DNA of 63,302 nucleotides from contig JAITOU010000034.1 in NCBI GenBank assembly GCA_031289755.1, forward strand, positions 1 to 63,302, written 5' to 3'. The notes beneath the pieces were generated by a model. The model had not been told where the DNA came from. It made no database searches and saw only the letters and a program-made list of their open reading frames with translations. Made by a program: the position numbers and the translations under genes. Positions within the stretch are counted from its first letter, which is position 1, and each line of letters starts with the position of its first letter. This document shows, in pieces, positions 34,899-42,752 of this stretch. The stretch is from Clostridiales bacterium (GTDB lineage: Bacteria; Bacillota; Clostridia; Christensenellales; JAISNN01).

Positions 34899-34974
34899 GT
34901 TTGAATATTTATTTAGACCATAAAGCCCCTTAACCCCGCATTCTCCAAAATTTTTTATCGCCCCTTGTTTTCGG

Positions 34975-35003
34975 TTGCAAAAATTTTGAAATGCTGATAT
35001 AAT
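34975..35003 (+). promoter_or_regulatory. Promoter of the SRP RNA gene
   Basis: TTGCAA (34975-34980), a 17-base spacer and TATAAT (34998-35003) end about six bases before the predicted RNA 5' end. Confidence 0.75.
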
Positions 35004-35008
35004 GTTAA

Positions 35009-35278
35009 GGCTGTGCTAAGTGGGGAGCTAGCGGTGCCCTGTGACCCGCAATCCGCTATAGCGGGACCGAATGCCCTTAGCGGCGGTTGTGTGGAAAGTC
35101 TGACTTTGATAAGGAATGTTGATATCAAGGTCCCATCCAATGTAAATCTGTGAACCATGTCAGGACCGTGAGGGAGCAGCATTAAGCAGACCATTATATG
35201 TGCCATGGGGAAGCTTTGAAGGAGTCACCTGTCAACAGTACCGTTTCGGCAGGACTGGTCAATAAGGGATGCACAGTT
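35009..35278 (+). ncRNA. ffs: Large signal recognition particle RNA (Bacillus/Clostridium type)
   Basis: About 270 bases align in order with the Bacillus scRNA: GCTAAGTGGGGAGCTAGCGG and TGCCCTGTGACCCGCAATCC in the Alu domain, then the S-domain core GAACCATGTCAGGACCG with GAGGGAGCAGCATTAAGC, then TGTGCCATGGGG. The ends pair (CTGTGC with GCACAG). It is the scaffold for Ffh in co-translational membrane targeting. A promoter precedes it and a terminator follows. Exact ends are approximate by a few bases. Open frames on this stretch are spurious. Confidence 0.95.
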
Positions 35279-35295
35279 AATTTGATTTTATGCTT

Positions 35296-35330
35296 AAAGC
35301 GGCGATGCGGATTGTACGCCGCTTTTTGTT
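35296..35330 (+). terminator. Intrinsic terminator of the SRP RNA gene
   Basis: AAGCGGCG and CGCCGCTT pair around a 12-base loop and are followed by a T-rich run. Confidence 0.85.
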
Positions 35331-35408
35331 TTTTGCACAATATAATACCTTTTAGCCTTTACCTAAACGACAAAATGTCAAAAAACAACAAAAAGACATT
35401 GAAATTTC

Positions 35409-35437
35409 TTGACACAAGGCTTCTTTTATGTTAATAT
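35409..35437 (+). promoter_or_regulatory. Promoter of rplU-prp-rpmA
   Basis: TTGACA (35409-35414), a 17-base spacer and TAATAT (35432-35437) lie about 80 bases ahead of rplU. The leader (35445-35522), with paired CCGTTTAACGG and a GGAGGAGG site, sits where Bacillota have an L21-type autoregulatory leader. I cannot confirm that motif by eye. Confidence 0.65.
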
Positions 35438-35522
35438 GTCAAAAGCCGCGTAAAAAAGGCTCTTTAAGTACCGTTTAACGGTCGCCTTATTAGCGAGATT
35501 AGTCGGAGGAGGAAAACCATTC

Positions 35523-35831
35523 ATGTATGCTATCATTGTTTCCGGCGGCAAACAGTACAAAGCCGAAAAAGACCTTATCATCAAAGTAGAAAAACTACAA
35601 CTCAACGAAGGTGATAAAGTCAAATTCGACGTGCTATTGCTTGCTGACGACGGTAAGATAACGACGGGAAATCCCGTTGTCGAAGGCGCATATTGCGAGG
35701 CCGAAGTTATCGGTCAGGGCAAAGGCGACAAGCTTGTCATTTATCGTTACAAAGCAAAGAAAAACGTAAGAAAGAAACAGGGACACAGACAGCCGTTTAC
35801 GGCGGTCAAAGTTCTCGACATCGTAAAATAA
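35523..35831 (+). CDS. rplU: Ribosomal protein bL21
   Basis: bL21 binds 23S rRNA domain I in the large subunit. The 102-residue protein starts MYAIIVSGGKQYKAEKDL and ends with the basic KKNVRKKQGHRQPFTAVKV typical of the family. GGAGGAGG precedes the ATG. Its stop codon overlaps the start of prp by one base (TAATG), so translation is coupled. The order rplU-prp-rpmA is the standard Bacillota arrangement. Confidence 0.97.
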   Translation: MYAIIVSGGKQYKAEKDLIIKVEKLQLNEGDKVKFDVLLLADDGKITTGNPVVEGAYCEAEVIGQGKGDKLVIYRYKAKKNVRKKQGHRQPFTAVKVLDIVK

Positions 35832-36160
35832 TGACTATCGTTAGATTTTTTAAAAAAGGCTTGGACTTTTATCAAATAGAATGCGACGGACACACCGATT
35901 ACGGCGTCAGCGGAGAGGATATCGTATGCGCCGCCTTGTCGTCGATAGTCCAGACGGCGGTTCTCGGCATATTGCAAATAGCCGGAGTCAACGCCGACTT
36001 TGAAAAAAACGACGAAAAAGCCTATCTCAAAATGACTCTTCCCGATAAGATTACGGACAGACAAAAACACGATGCGGACGTTATTTTAAAAACGCTGTAT
36101 TTGGGGGTCTCCGACCTTTATCTGGGATATTCAGATTTCATTCAGTTGGAGGTAATTTAA
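35831..36160 (+). CDS. prp: Ribosomal-processing cysteine protease Prp
   Basis: Prp removes the N-terminal extension of bL27 in Bacillota lacking the short-form rpmA. The 109-residue protein shows the catalytic histidine in GHTDYG and catalytic cysteine in [13 protein letters not shown] at the usual spacing. It starts at the ATG overlapping the rplU stop. An earlier in-frame start would overlap most of the rplU end and is rejected. Its substrate is encoded two bases downstream. Confidence 0.93.
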   Translation: MTIVRFFKKGLDFYQIECDGHTDYGVSGEDIVCAALSSIVQTAVLGILQIAGVNADFEKNDEKAYLKMTLPDKITDRQKHDADVILKTLYLGVSDLYLGYSDFIQLEVI

Positions 36161-36161
36161 A

Positions 36162-36446
36162 ATGTTTATTAATATTCAGCTTTTTGCTCATAAAAAAGGC
36201 GTAGGAAGCTCCCGTAACGGTCGTGACAGCGCGTCAAAAAGACTCGGACCTAAAAGGTCTGACGGGCAGTTTGTTCTTGCCGGTAATATTCTCGTCAGAC
36301 AGCGCGGAACAAGAGTTCATCCGGGCAACAACGTCGGCATAGGCAAGGACGACACTCTCTTTGCGCTTGTAGACGGCATTGTAAAATTTGAGAGAAAGGG
36401 CAAGACCGATAAGCAGGTAAGCGTTTACGGAAAGGTCGCGGAATAA
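36162..36446 (+). CDS. rpmA: Ribosomal protein bL27 with Prp-cleaved N-terminal extension
   Basis: bL27 reaches the peptidyl-transferase centre with its N-terminus. The 94-residue protein begins [20 protein letters not shown]. The first nine residues form the hydrophobic Prp recognition leader (consensus N-x-Q-x-F-A, then HKKG), so cleavage is expected between Ala9 and His10. The rest ([17 protein letters not shown], then [15 protein letters not shown]) is canonical. Confidence 0.97.
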   Translation: MFINIQLFAHKKGVGSSRNGRDSASKRLGPKRSDGQFVLAGNILVRQRGTRVHPGNNVGIGKDDTLFALVDGIVKFERKGKTDKQVSVYGKVAE

Positions 36447-36495
36447 TCACGCGAAGCTTATTTGATAGGAACGCCCGCGCGGTGTTTCAAAAAAA

Positions 36496-36546
36496 AATAA
36501 AACGGCTGTTTTCGGCGATAAATATACGGAAACGGCTTTTATTTTT
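36496..36546 (+). terminator. Possible terminator after rpmA
   Basis: ATAAAACGGCTGTTTTCGG and CGGAAACGGCTTTTAT are imperfectly complementary and followed by TTTTT. The pairing has bulges, so this is a moderate candidate. Confidence 0.4.
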
Positions 36547-36634
36547 GTCCGTTTTTGCGTATAGATAACCTAAATCATTGTCGACAAAAGTTAAGCTTTC
36601 TTTTGCTTTACTTTTTTATTATTTTTTTATATAA

Positions 36635-36798
36635 TAGATTAGTCCTATAACCTATATGACGAACAGATTGTAGCGGATTTTTGCCTTATACAAGGCGCAT
36701 TTGACGCCGTGTAGCGTAAGCTACACAAGGAAAAGGCAACGCTGTATAAGGCAAAAAGACGCAAAATATGTCGGCAGATAGGTTATAGGACTAATCTA
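36635..36798. mobile_element. MITE-like foldback element with 21-bp perfect terminal inverted repeats
   Basis: The ends TAGATTAGTCCTATAACCTAT (20 of the 21 bases: AGATTAGTCCTATAACCTAT) and their exact complement bound a 164-bp element flanked by ATAA on both sides (36631-36634, 36799-36802), a likely 4-bp target duplication. Inside are the inverted pair TTTTTGCCTTATACA / TGTATAAGGCAAAAA and a tip hairpin GTGTAGC-GTAA-GCTACAC (36709-36726). There is no coding capacity. A partial relative lies at 60861-60957. A weak promoter (TTTACT-17-TATAAT, to 36635) abuts its left end, so the hairpin may be carried in the ileS leader. Confidence 0.75.
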
Positions 36799-36878
36799 AT
36801 AAAGGCAATATTTGTATTGTTTTTATGCAATATTTTGTAATAACGATTTATATCTTCATAAAAAACGAGGTTTTTATA

Positions 36879-39800
36879 ATGTACAAAAAAGTAACCGCCG
36901 ATATGAATTTTTGCGAGAGAGAAAAAGAAGTTTTAGAATTTTGGAAAAGCAACGGTATTTTTAAAAAAACCGTCGAGCACGGCGAAGGAAAGCCGGCGTT
37001 TACCTTTTATGACGGACCGCCGACTGCAAACGGCAAGCCGCATATCGGACATATTTTGACAAGGGTTATCAAGGACATTATTCCGCGCTATAAGAGCATG
37101 AAGGGCTATGACGTATTGAGAAAAGCCGGCTGGGATACTCACGGCTTGCCTGTGGAGATAGAGGTCGAAAAGTCACTCGGACTTGACGGAAAAGCCGATA
37201 TCGAACGCTACGGCGTCGAGCCATTTATCAAAAAATGCAAAGAAAGCGTTTGGAAATATAAAGCCGAATGGGAAAAAATGAGCGAACGCGTCGGTTTTTT
37301 TATGGACATGGACGACCCTTATATCACTTATCAGGACGGCTATATCGAGTCGGTATGGTGGTCCTTGAAGCGGATTTTTGACAAAGGACTGATATACAAG
37401 GGGCATAAGATAGTGCCTTATTGTCCGCGTTGCGGCACTGCGCTTTCTTCGCACGAGATAGCGCAAGGCTACAAAAACGTCAAAGAAAAATCCATATACG
37501 TCAAATTTAAACTCAAAAATAAGACGGACGAGTACTTTATCGCATGGACGACTACGCCGTGGACGCTTCCGTCTAACGTCGCGCTTTGCGTAAATCCAAA
37601 GGAAAAGTATTCCAAGATACGCGTCAATCAAGAATATTATATACTCGCGGACGCGCTTATTCCTTCGCTTTTTGAAGAAGGCTCTTACAGTGTAATAGAT
37701 ACAAGGACAGGAAAGGACTACGAATATACCGAATACGAGCGGCTCTTCGCTTATGATACAAAAGCCAAGGAAAAGGCATATTACATTACCTGCGGCAGTT
37801 TTGTCACCCTTACGGACGGCACGGGAATAGTCCATATCGCGCCCGCATTCGGTCAGGACGACTATGAGGTCGGCAAGGCTTACAAGCTGCCGTTCGTCCA
37901 AATGGTCAACGACAGGGGTAATTTTACCGACGAAGCAACCGATGTCAAGGGTATGTTTGCAAAGGACGCCGACAAGCTCATCATATCGCTTTTAAAGGGC
38001 AGGAAGCTGCTTTTTAAGGAGCTGCTCTACGAGCATAGCTATCCGTTTTGTTGGAGATGCGACACGCCGATTCTGTATTATGCGCGGTCGAGCTGGTTTA
38101 TCAAAATGACTGCGGTCAGAGAAGCACTGCTCAAAAACAACGCTTCGATTAATTGGATGCCTCCGGCTATCGGCACGGGCAGAATGGGAAACTTTCTCGA
38201 CGAAGTACAGGATTGGAGTCTGTCGAGAGAGAGATATTGGGGAACGCCGCTGCCTATCTGGGTGTGCGACAAATGCGGCAAGCTTCACGCCGTCGGCAGT
38301 AAGGCGGAGCTTATCGGGCTATCGGGCAAAAAAGACGACATAGAGCTTCATAAGCCGTATGTCGATGCAGTGACCTTTAAATGCTCTTGCGGCGGCACTT
38401 TTAAACGGACAAAGGAAGTAATAGATTGCTGGTACGACAGCGGCTCGATGCCCTTTGCACAGTGGAATTATCCTTTTTCAAATAAGGAGATATTTGAAAA
38501 ACGCTATCCGGCGGATTTTATCAGCGAAGCCGTCGACCAGACACGCGGTTGGTTTTATACCTTGATAGCCATATCGACATTGCTTTTTGACAAGCCTTCC
38601 TTCAAAAACTGTATCGTTCTCGGACATATCAACGACAAGGACGGCGTAAAAATGAGCAAGCACAAGGGCAACGTCGTAGACCCTTGGAGCGTTCTCGATA
38701 AGCAGGGTGCGGATGCTGTAAGGTGGTATTTTTATACCGTCAGTCCGCCGTGGATACCGTCGAATTTTTACGGAGAAGCCGTGAGCGAATCTCAGAGAAA
38801 ATTTTTGGGAACGCTTTGGAACGTCTACGCTTTTTATGTTCTGTACGCCGACATCGACAAATTCGACCCGTCGAAATACAAATTAAAGGATTGTAACCTT
38901 TCGCTTCTCGACAAGTGGATACTTGCCAATCTCAATTCGCTCATAAAGGACGTCGACGACGGTCTTAACGAATATAAAATCACGGAAAGTGCCAGACGCA
39001 TACAAGAATTTACCGACAAATTGAGTAATTGGTATATAAGGCGTTCGAGAGAAAGATATTGGGGCAGCGAGATGACGGACGACAAAAAGGCGGCATACAT
39101 GACGCTTTATACCGTTTTGAGCCAATTATCTAAGCTCATCGCGCCGTTTACTCCTTTTATTGCCGAGCAAATCTATCAAAACATCGTCGTCAATTTTTAT
39201 AAAGACGCGCCTATAAGCGTGCATTTGTGCGATTATCCGTCCTGCGACAAGAAGTATGCAGACAAAGCCTTAGAGGACGGCATGGATTATGTCTTAGAAA
39301 CCGTCGAGCTTGCCAGAATTTGCAGAAGTAAGGCGAATATCAAAAACAGACAGCCTTTGAGCCGTTTGTATTTAAAGGACACGGCACAGCGTGCGCTCTT
39401 CGGCAAGGAGCTTCAAGACCTTATAAAGGACGAAATCAACGTCAAGGAAATATCGGCTATCGTCAACGACGAGAAGTTTTTGACTTACGACATCAAACCG
39501 CAGTTAAAGGTCTTAGGACCAAAATTCGGAAGCCGTATCAAAGAAGTCAGAGAATATCTTGCGTCGGTGAATTGCTACGACGTTGTGAGCGCGCTCAAAG
39601 CAAACGGCGTTTTCATAGGAAATTTGAACGGCGAAACGGTCGAATTTAAAGAAGGCGACCTGCTCATATCTCCCGTAAACAAGGAAGGCTTTGTCGCGGA
39701 ATCGGGTGAGGCTCTTACCGTAGTTTTGGACACAAATCTCACAGACGCGCTCATCGAAGAGGGTAACGCGAGAGAAATAGTCAGCAAAATACAATCGATG

Positions 39801-40022
39801 AGAAAGGAAGCCGGCTTTAACGTCACGGACCATATCTTTATAGGCTTCAAGACGGACAAAAAGGAATATGCGGAGATATTTTTGAGCGGAAAAATCAGCG
39901 GCGACGTTCTCGCCGACAAGACGACCGAAGGGCTATTTGACGACGGCTACAAAAAGACGTGGGACATCAACGGAACGGACGTCGAGCTTACGCTTAAAGT
40001 CGCCGCGTCAAGGAAATTATGA
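36879..40022 (+). CDS. ileS: Isoleucyl-tRNA synthetase, long (IleS2-like) type
   Basis: This 1047-residue class I synthetase has the HIGH motif in GPPTANGKPHIGHIL, the CP1 editing domain with AWTTTPWTLPSN, WDTHGLPVE and the KMSKS equivalent GVKMSKHKGN. Length and HIGH-region sequence fit the eukaryote-like IleS2 class (about 1040 residues) rather than IleS1 (about 920), and the IleS1 C-terminal zinc finger is absent. A cysteine cluster (CDKCGKLH, then KCSCGG) lies mid-protein. The start is the ATG at 36879 after CGAGG. No T-box is visible in the leader. IleS2 enzymes are generally poorly inhibited by mupirocin (known of the class). Confidence 0.93.
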   Translation: MYKKVTADMNFCEREKEVLEFWKSNGIFKKTVEHGEGKPAFTFYDGPPTANGKPHIGHILTRVIKDIIPRYKSMKGYDVLRKAGWDTHGLPVEIEVEKSLGLDGKADIERYGVEPFIKKCKESVWKYKAEWEKMSERVGFFMDMDDPYITYQDGYIESVWWSLKRIFDKGLIYKGHKIVPYCPRCGTALSSHEIAQGYKNVKEKSIYVKFKLKNKTDEYFIAWTTTPWTLPSNVALCVNPKEKYSKIRVNQEYYILADALIPSLFEEGSYSVIDTRTGKDYEYTEYERLFAYDTKAKEKAYYITCGSFVTLTDGTGIVHIAPAFGQDDYEVGKAYKLPFVQMVNDRGNFTDEATDVKGMFAKDADKLIISLLKGRKLLFKELLYEHSYPFCWRCDTPILYYARSSWFIKMTAVREALLKNNASINWMPPAIGTGRMGNFLDEVQDWSLSRERYWGTPLPIWVCDKCGKLHAVGSKAELIGLSGKKDDIELHKPYVDAVTFKCSCGGTFKRTKEVIDCWYDSGSMPFAQWNYPFSNKEIFEKRYPADFISEAVDQTRGWFYTLIAISTLLFDKPSFKNCIVLGHINDKDGVKMSKHKGNVVDPWSVLDKQGADAVRWYFYTVSPPWIPSNFYGEAVSESQRKFLGTLWNVYAFYVLYADIDKFDPSKYKLKDCNLSLLDKWILANLNSLIKDVDDGLNEYKITESARRIQEFTDKLSNWYIRRSRERYWGSEMTDDKKAAYMTLYTVLSQLSKLIAPFTPFIAEQIYQNIVVNFYKDAPISVHLCDYPSCDKKYADKALEDGMDYVLETVELARICRSKANIKNRQPLSRLYLKDTAQRALFGKELQDLIKDEINVKEISAIVNDEKFLTYDIKPQLKVLGPKFGSRIKEVREYLASVNCYDVVSALKANGVFIGNLNGETVEFKEGDLLISPVNKEGFVAESGEALTVVLDTNLTDALIEEGNAREIVSKIQSMRKEAGFNVTDHIFIGFKTDKKEYAEIFLSGKISGDVLADKTTEGLFDDGYKKTWDINGTDVELTLKVAASRKL

Positions 40023-40879
40023 AGATAAATACCGAATGGAAGGATTACAAAATCATAGCGACCGGCGACGGTATGAAGCTTGAAAAATGGGGTAAATTTA
40101 TCCTTCTTCGTCCCGACCCCCAGATAATATGGCCGGCAAGGATAAATATGCGCGACTATAAGGGGCTTGCCGCCGTTTATAACCGCGATACTACGGGCGG
40201 CGGCAAGTGGGAGTTTTTGAAGAGCATTCCCGACGGCTTCAACGTTTCGTGGCGAAATTTGACCTTTTCGCTCAAATTGATGGGCTTTAAACATACGGGA
40301 TTATTTCCCGAACAAGCCGTTAATTGGAATACTATGACCGAGCTGATAAAGTCCGCCGGACGCGGTATAAACGTACTCAATCTCTTTGCATATACCGGCG
40401 GTGCGACGGCGGCTTGTCTTTCGGCAGGGGCGAGCGTCTGCCATGTGGATGCGGCTAAGTCTATGGTAGACCGTGCAAAGGAAAATGTTTCACTGAGCGG
40501 ACAGGACGGCGCGGACGTCAGATACATCATCGACGATTGCCTAAAATTTGTCAACAGAGAAATAAAACGCGGCAAAAAATACGACGCGGTCATTATGGAC
40601 CCGCCGAGCTTCGGAAGAGGTCCTAATAACGAGGTTTGGAGAATAGAAGACGGCATTTATGAGCTTGTCAAGCTGACGGGCAAGGTGATGAGCGACAATC
40701 CGCTTTTTCATCTGATAAATTCTTATACTACCGGCTTGCAACCCGGCGTGCTAAAAAATATACAGCAACTGATTTTTGGAAGCGGCGCGCTTTATGACGC
40801 ATACGAATTGGGCTTGCCGACGGAAGAAAAAATCGCTTTACCTTGCGGAGCAAGCGGCTTGACGGTTTTTTCACGGTAA
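40019..40879 (+). CDS. Class I SAM-dependent methyltransferase (RlmI/RlmK-like)
   Basis: This 286-residue protein shows the SAM-binding core VLNLFAYTGGATAACLSAGA (motif I) and catalytic DPPSFGRGP. That combination places it with the S-adenosylmethionine-dependent methyltransferases related to 23S rRNA m5C or m7G methylases. The N-terminal PUA domain of RlmI is absent, although residues 1-60 form a short beta region. The start overlaps the ileS stop by four bases (ATGA), so the two are co-translated. The rRNA target is inference. Confidence 0.85.
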   Translation: MKINTEWKDYKIIATGDGMKLEKWGKFILLRPDPQIIWPARINMRDYKGLAAVYNRDTTGGGKWEFLKSIPDGFNVSWRNLTFSLKLMGFKHTGLFPEQAVNWNTMTELIKSAGRGINVLNLFAYTGGATAACLSAGASVCHVDAAKSMVDRAKENVSLSGQDGADVRYIIDDCLKFVNREIKRGKKYDAVIMDPPSFGRGPNNEVWRIEDGIYELVKLTGKVMSDNPLFHLINSYTTGLQPGVLKNIQQLIFGSGALYDAYELGLPTEEKIALPCGASGLTVFSR

Positions 40880-40915
40880 TAGCATATCGTTCATTTACAA
40901 AAAGTAAGGTGATTT

Positions 40916-41638
40916 ATGAATATAAAAAAAGAAGATATACAAATAATGTTTGAGGACAACCACCTTTTGGTTGCCGTAAAACCCCAGAACGTGCCGTCGC
41001 AAGAGGACGAAACAAAAGACCCCGATATGCTCACTCTTTTAAAGGAATATTTAAAGGAAAAGTATTTAAAGGAAGGCAACGCTTTTTTGGGGCTTGTACA
41101 TAGACTTGACCGCCCGACGGGCGGAGTTATGGTCTTTGCAAAGACGAGCAAGGCGGCGGCGCGGCTCTCCGAAAGCATAAAGGACGGCGATTTTGAAAAG
41201 ACGTATTTTGCCGTCGTAGACGGCGTGCCGAGAGAAAAAAATGCGCGCCTGACCCATTATCTTTTAAAAAACGAAGAACAAAATGTCGTGCGTATCGTTC
41301 CGCAGGCTACCGCAGGAGCAAAAAAAGCCGAGTTAAATTACAAGGTTCTCGAAACGCTCCATGAAAGGACGCTTTCGCTATTGAATATAAACCTTTTGAC
41401 GGGGAGAGGACATCAGGCGAGAGTGCAGACCTCCGCTATCGGAACGCCTATCTACGGCGACCACCGCTACGGAAAAGCCCGTCCCGGCTCAAATCTTGCG
41501 CTTTGGGCGGCGGTGTTAAAATTTCCGCATCCCGTCACGGGCAAGACTATGGTTTTTATAGCGTATCCGCCCGAAAACGAAGTGCCTTGGAACAAATTCG
41601 ATATATCTAAGTATTTGAATATCAATAAAGAAATATAA
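40916..41638 (+). CDS. RluA-family pseudouridine synthase
   Basis: This 240-residue enzyme converts uridine to pseudouridine in rRNA or tRNA. The catalytic aspartate is in LVHRLDRPTGGVMVF, followed by KTYFAVVDG and RGHQARVQ. It lacks the N-terminal S4 domain, so it is a compact RluA/RluC-like member, and the target site cannot be inferred. AAGGTG precedes the ATG. It follows the methyltransferase closely and may form an RNA-modification unit with it. Confidence 0.9.
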   Translation: MNIKKEDIQIMFEDNHLLVAVKPQNVPSQEDETKDPDMLTLLKEYLKEKYLKEGNAFLGLVHRLDRPTGGVMVFAKTSKAAARLSESIKDGDFEKTYFAVVDGVPREKNARLTHYLLKNEEQNVVRIVPQATAGAKKAELNYKVLETLHERTLSLLNINLLTGRGHQARVQTSAIGTPIYGDHRYGKARPGSNLALWAAVLKFPHPVTGKTMVFIAYPPENEVPWNKFDISKYLNINKEI

Positions 41639-41727
41639 TTTTAATGTCAACCATATAGAGTTATACGGTTGACAATATGCCGTTTCTATGATAAAATAAT
41701 CGAGCAAACGGTTTGAAGGAAACAAAG

Positions 41728-41946
41728 ATGAAAACTGATTTTGACAAGAGCATTGCCGAGCTTGAAGATTTGACAAAAAAACTCGAAAACCCGAACATGA
41801 GTCTGACCGAAAGCATCGAGCTTTTTAACAAAGGCGTAACGCTTTCCAAGAAATGTTTGGAAGTTTTAGAAGAAAGCAAGGGCAAAATATCTCTTTTAAC
41901 GGATGAAATCAACAACATATCCAAGCCGTTTGACATAATCGAATAA
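41728..41946 (+). CDS. xseB: Exodeoxyribonuclease VII small subunit
   Basis: This is a 72-residue protein with the XseB pattern of two antiparallel helices (FDKSIAELEDLTKKLEN, then SLTESIELFNKGVTL). Several XseB chains coat the long helix of XseA to form an enzyme that degrades single-stranded DNA. The start is the ATG at 41728 with AAGGAAA. The xseA gene, normally directly upstream, is not in the window; an RluA-type gene occupies its place. Confidence 0.9.
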   Translation: MKTDFDKSIAELEDLTKKLENPNMSLTESIELFNKGVTLSKKCLEVLEESKGKISLLTDEINNISKPFDIIE

Positions 41947-41953
41947 GAAATGT

Positions 41954-41990
41954 ATAGTATTCCACAAAACGACGTTTTATAGAATACTAT
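41954..41990. repeat. Palindromic intergenic repeat between xseB and bioY
   Basis: ATAGTATTCCACAAAAC and GTTTTATAGAATACTAT are inverted arms of 17 bases around GAC, paired at 15 of 17 positions. This is the clearest full-length copy of the family. Confidence 0.8.
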
Positions 41991-42020
41991 GCGGTCTAAA
42001 AAAAGGATGCGGCAGCGGCA

Positions 42021-42659
42021 ATGAAAAAAAATACTACTCATGCGATAGCAATCTATGCGCTTTTTGCGGCGTTGACGGCGATATGCGCCCAAATCAACAT
42101 TCCTATTCAACCCGTGCAGATAACCTTCGGCGTCTTTGCCGTGCTTTGCGCAGGAGCTTTACTCGGACCGAAGCACGGTACAATTTCCATTGCAGTCTAT
42201 GTGCTTTTGGGGCTTGTAGGCGTGCCTGTCTTCGGGTATTTTAAAGGCGGCATAACGGTTTTGCTCGGCAGCACGGGCGGATATATCGTCGGATATATCG
42301 CTATGGCGTGGGTTACGGGCTTTTTTGTCGGCTTGTTCAGGAAGAAATTCGGAGAAAAGCTTTGGATTTATTTTCTCCCGATGATACTCGGCGTGTTGGC
42401 TTGTTACGTTTTTGGCGTAGCGTGGCTCATGATATCTTTGAATATGAAATTTAAAGCGGCTCTTATATCCGGCTTTGTTCCTTTCTTGCCGGGTGACGCG
42501 TTAAAAATCGCACTTTCTGCGGTTTTTGTCTACAAGATAAAACCTCGTCTTAATAAATATCTTGCGTCGCTTCAACCGACCGAAAAAATTATCCTTGCCG
42601 ATAAAACGGTTGCGTCCGAGCCGCCGACGGGCGAAGCGACGGAAACGCAAGCGGATTAA
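42021..42659 (+). CDS. bioY: Biotin transporter BioY (ECF S-component)
   Basis: This 212-residue membrane protein has six hydrophobic segments and the BioY pattern INIPIQPVQITFGVFAVL, then GPKHGTISIAVYVLLGLVGVPVF, then GGITVLLGSTGGYIVGY. It captures biotin for uptake, normally with a shared ECF energy module, which is not encoded nearby. It suggests biotin scavenging. No BirA-type operator could be identified. A strong terminator follows. Confidence 0.92.
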   Translation: MKKNTTHAIAIYALFAALTAICAQINIPIQPVQITFGVFAVLCAGALLGPKHGTISIAVYVLLGLVGVPVFGYFKGGITVLLGSTGGYIVGYIAMAWVTGFFVGLFRKKFGEKLWIYFLPMILGVLACYVFGVAWLMISLNMKFKAALISGFVPFLPGDALKIALSAVFVYKIKPRLNKYLASLQPTEKIILADKTVASEPPTGEATETQAD

Positions 42660-42682
42660 ATATTACTACTATGATACATAAC

Positions 42683-42715
42683 AAAAAAAAACCGAACGCC
42701 GTTCGGTTTTTTTTT
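42683..42715. terminator. Bidirectional terminator between bioY and argH
   Basis: AAAAACCGAAC and GTTCGGTTTTT pair around GCC, with A and T runs on the two sides. It can serve bioY (+) and argGH (-). Confidence 0.9.
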
Positions 42716-42752
42716 ATGTCTTAAAATTTATATCCTTTGTACGGAGCTTGCT

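Noticed and set aside
35198-35434. Short ORF across the SRP RNA 3' end.
   Set aside because: It overlaps the conserved RNA domain and its terminator and has no ribosome binding site.
36640-36878. T-box in the ileS leader.
   Set aside because: The TGGTACCGCG-type T-box sequence and a terminator pair are absent. The structure there is better explained by the foldback element.
40019-40879. Assignment as RlmI specifically.
   Set aside because: The PUA domain of RlmI is missing, so only the broader methyltransferase family is justified.
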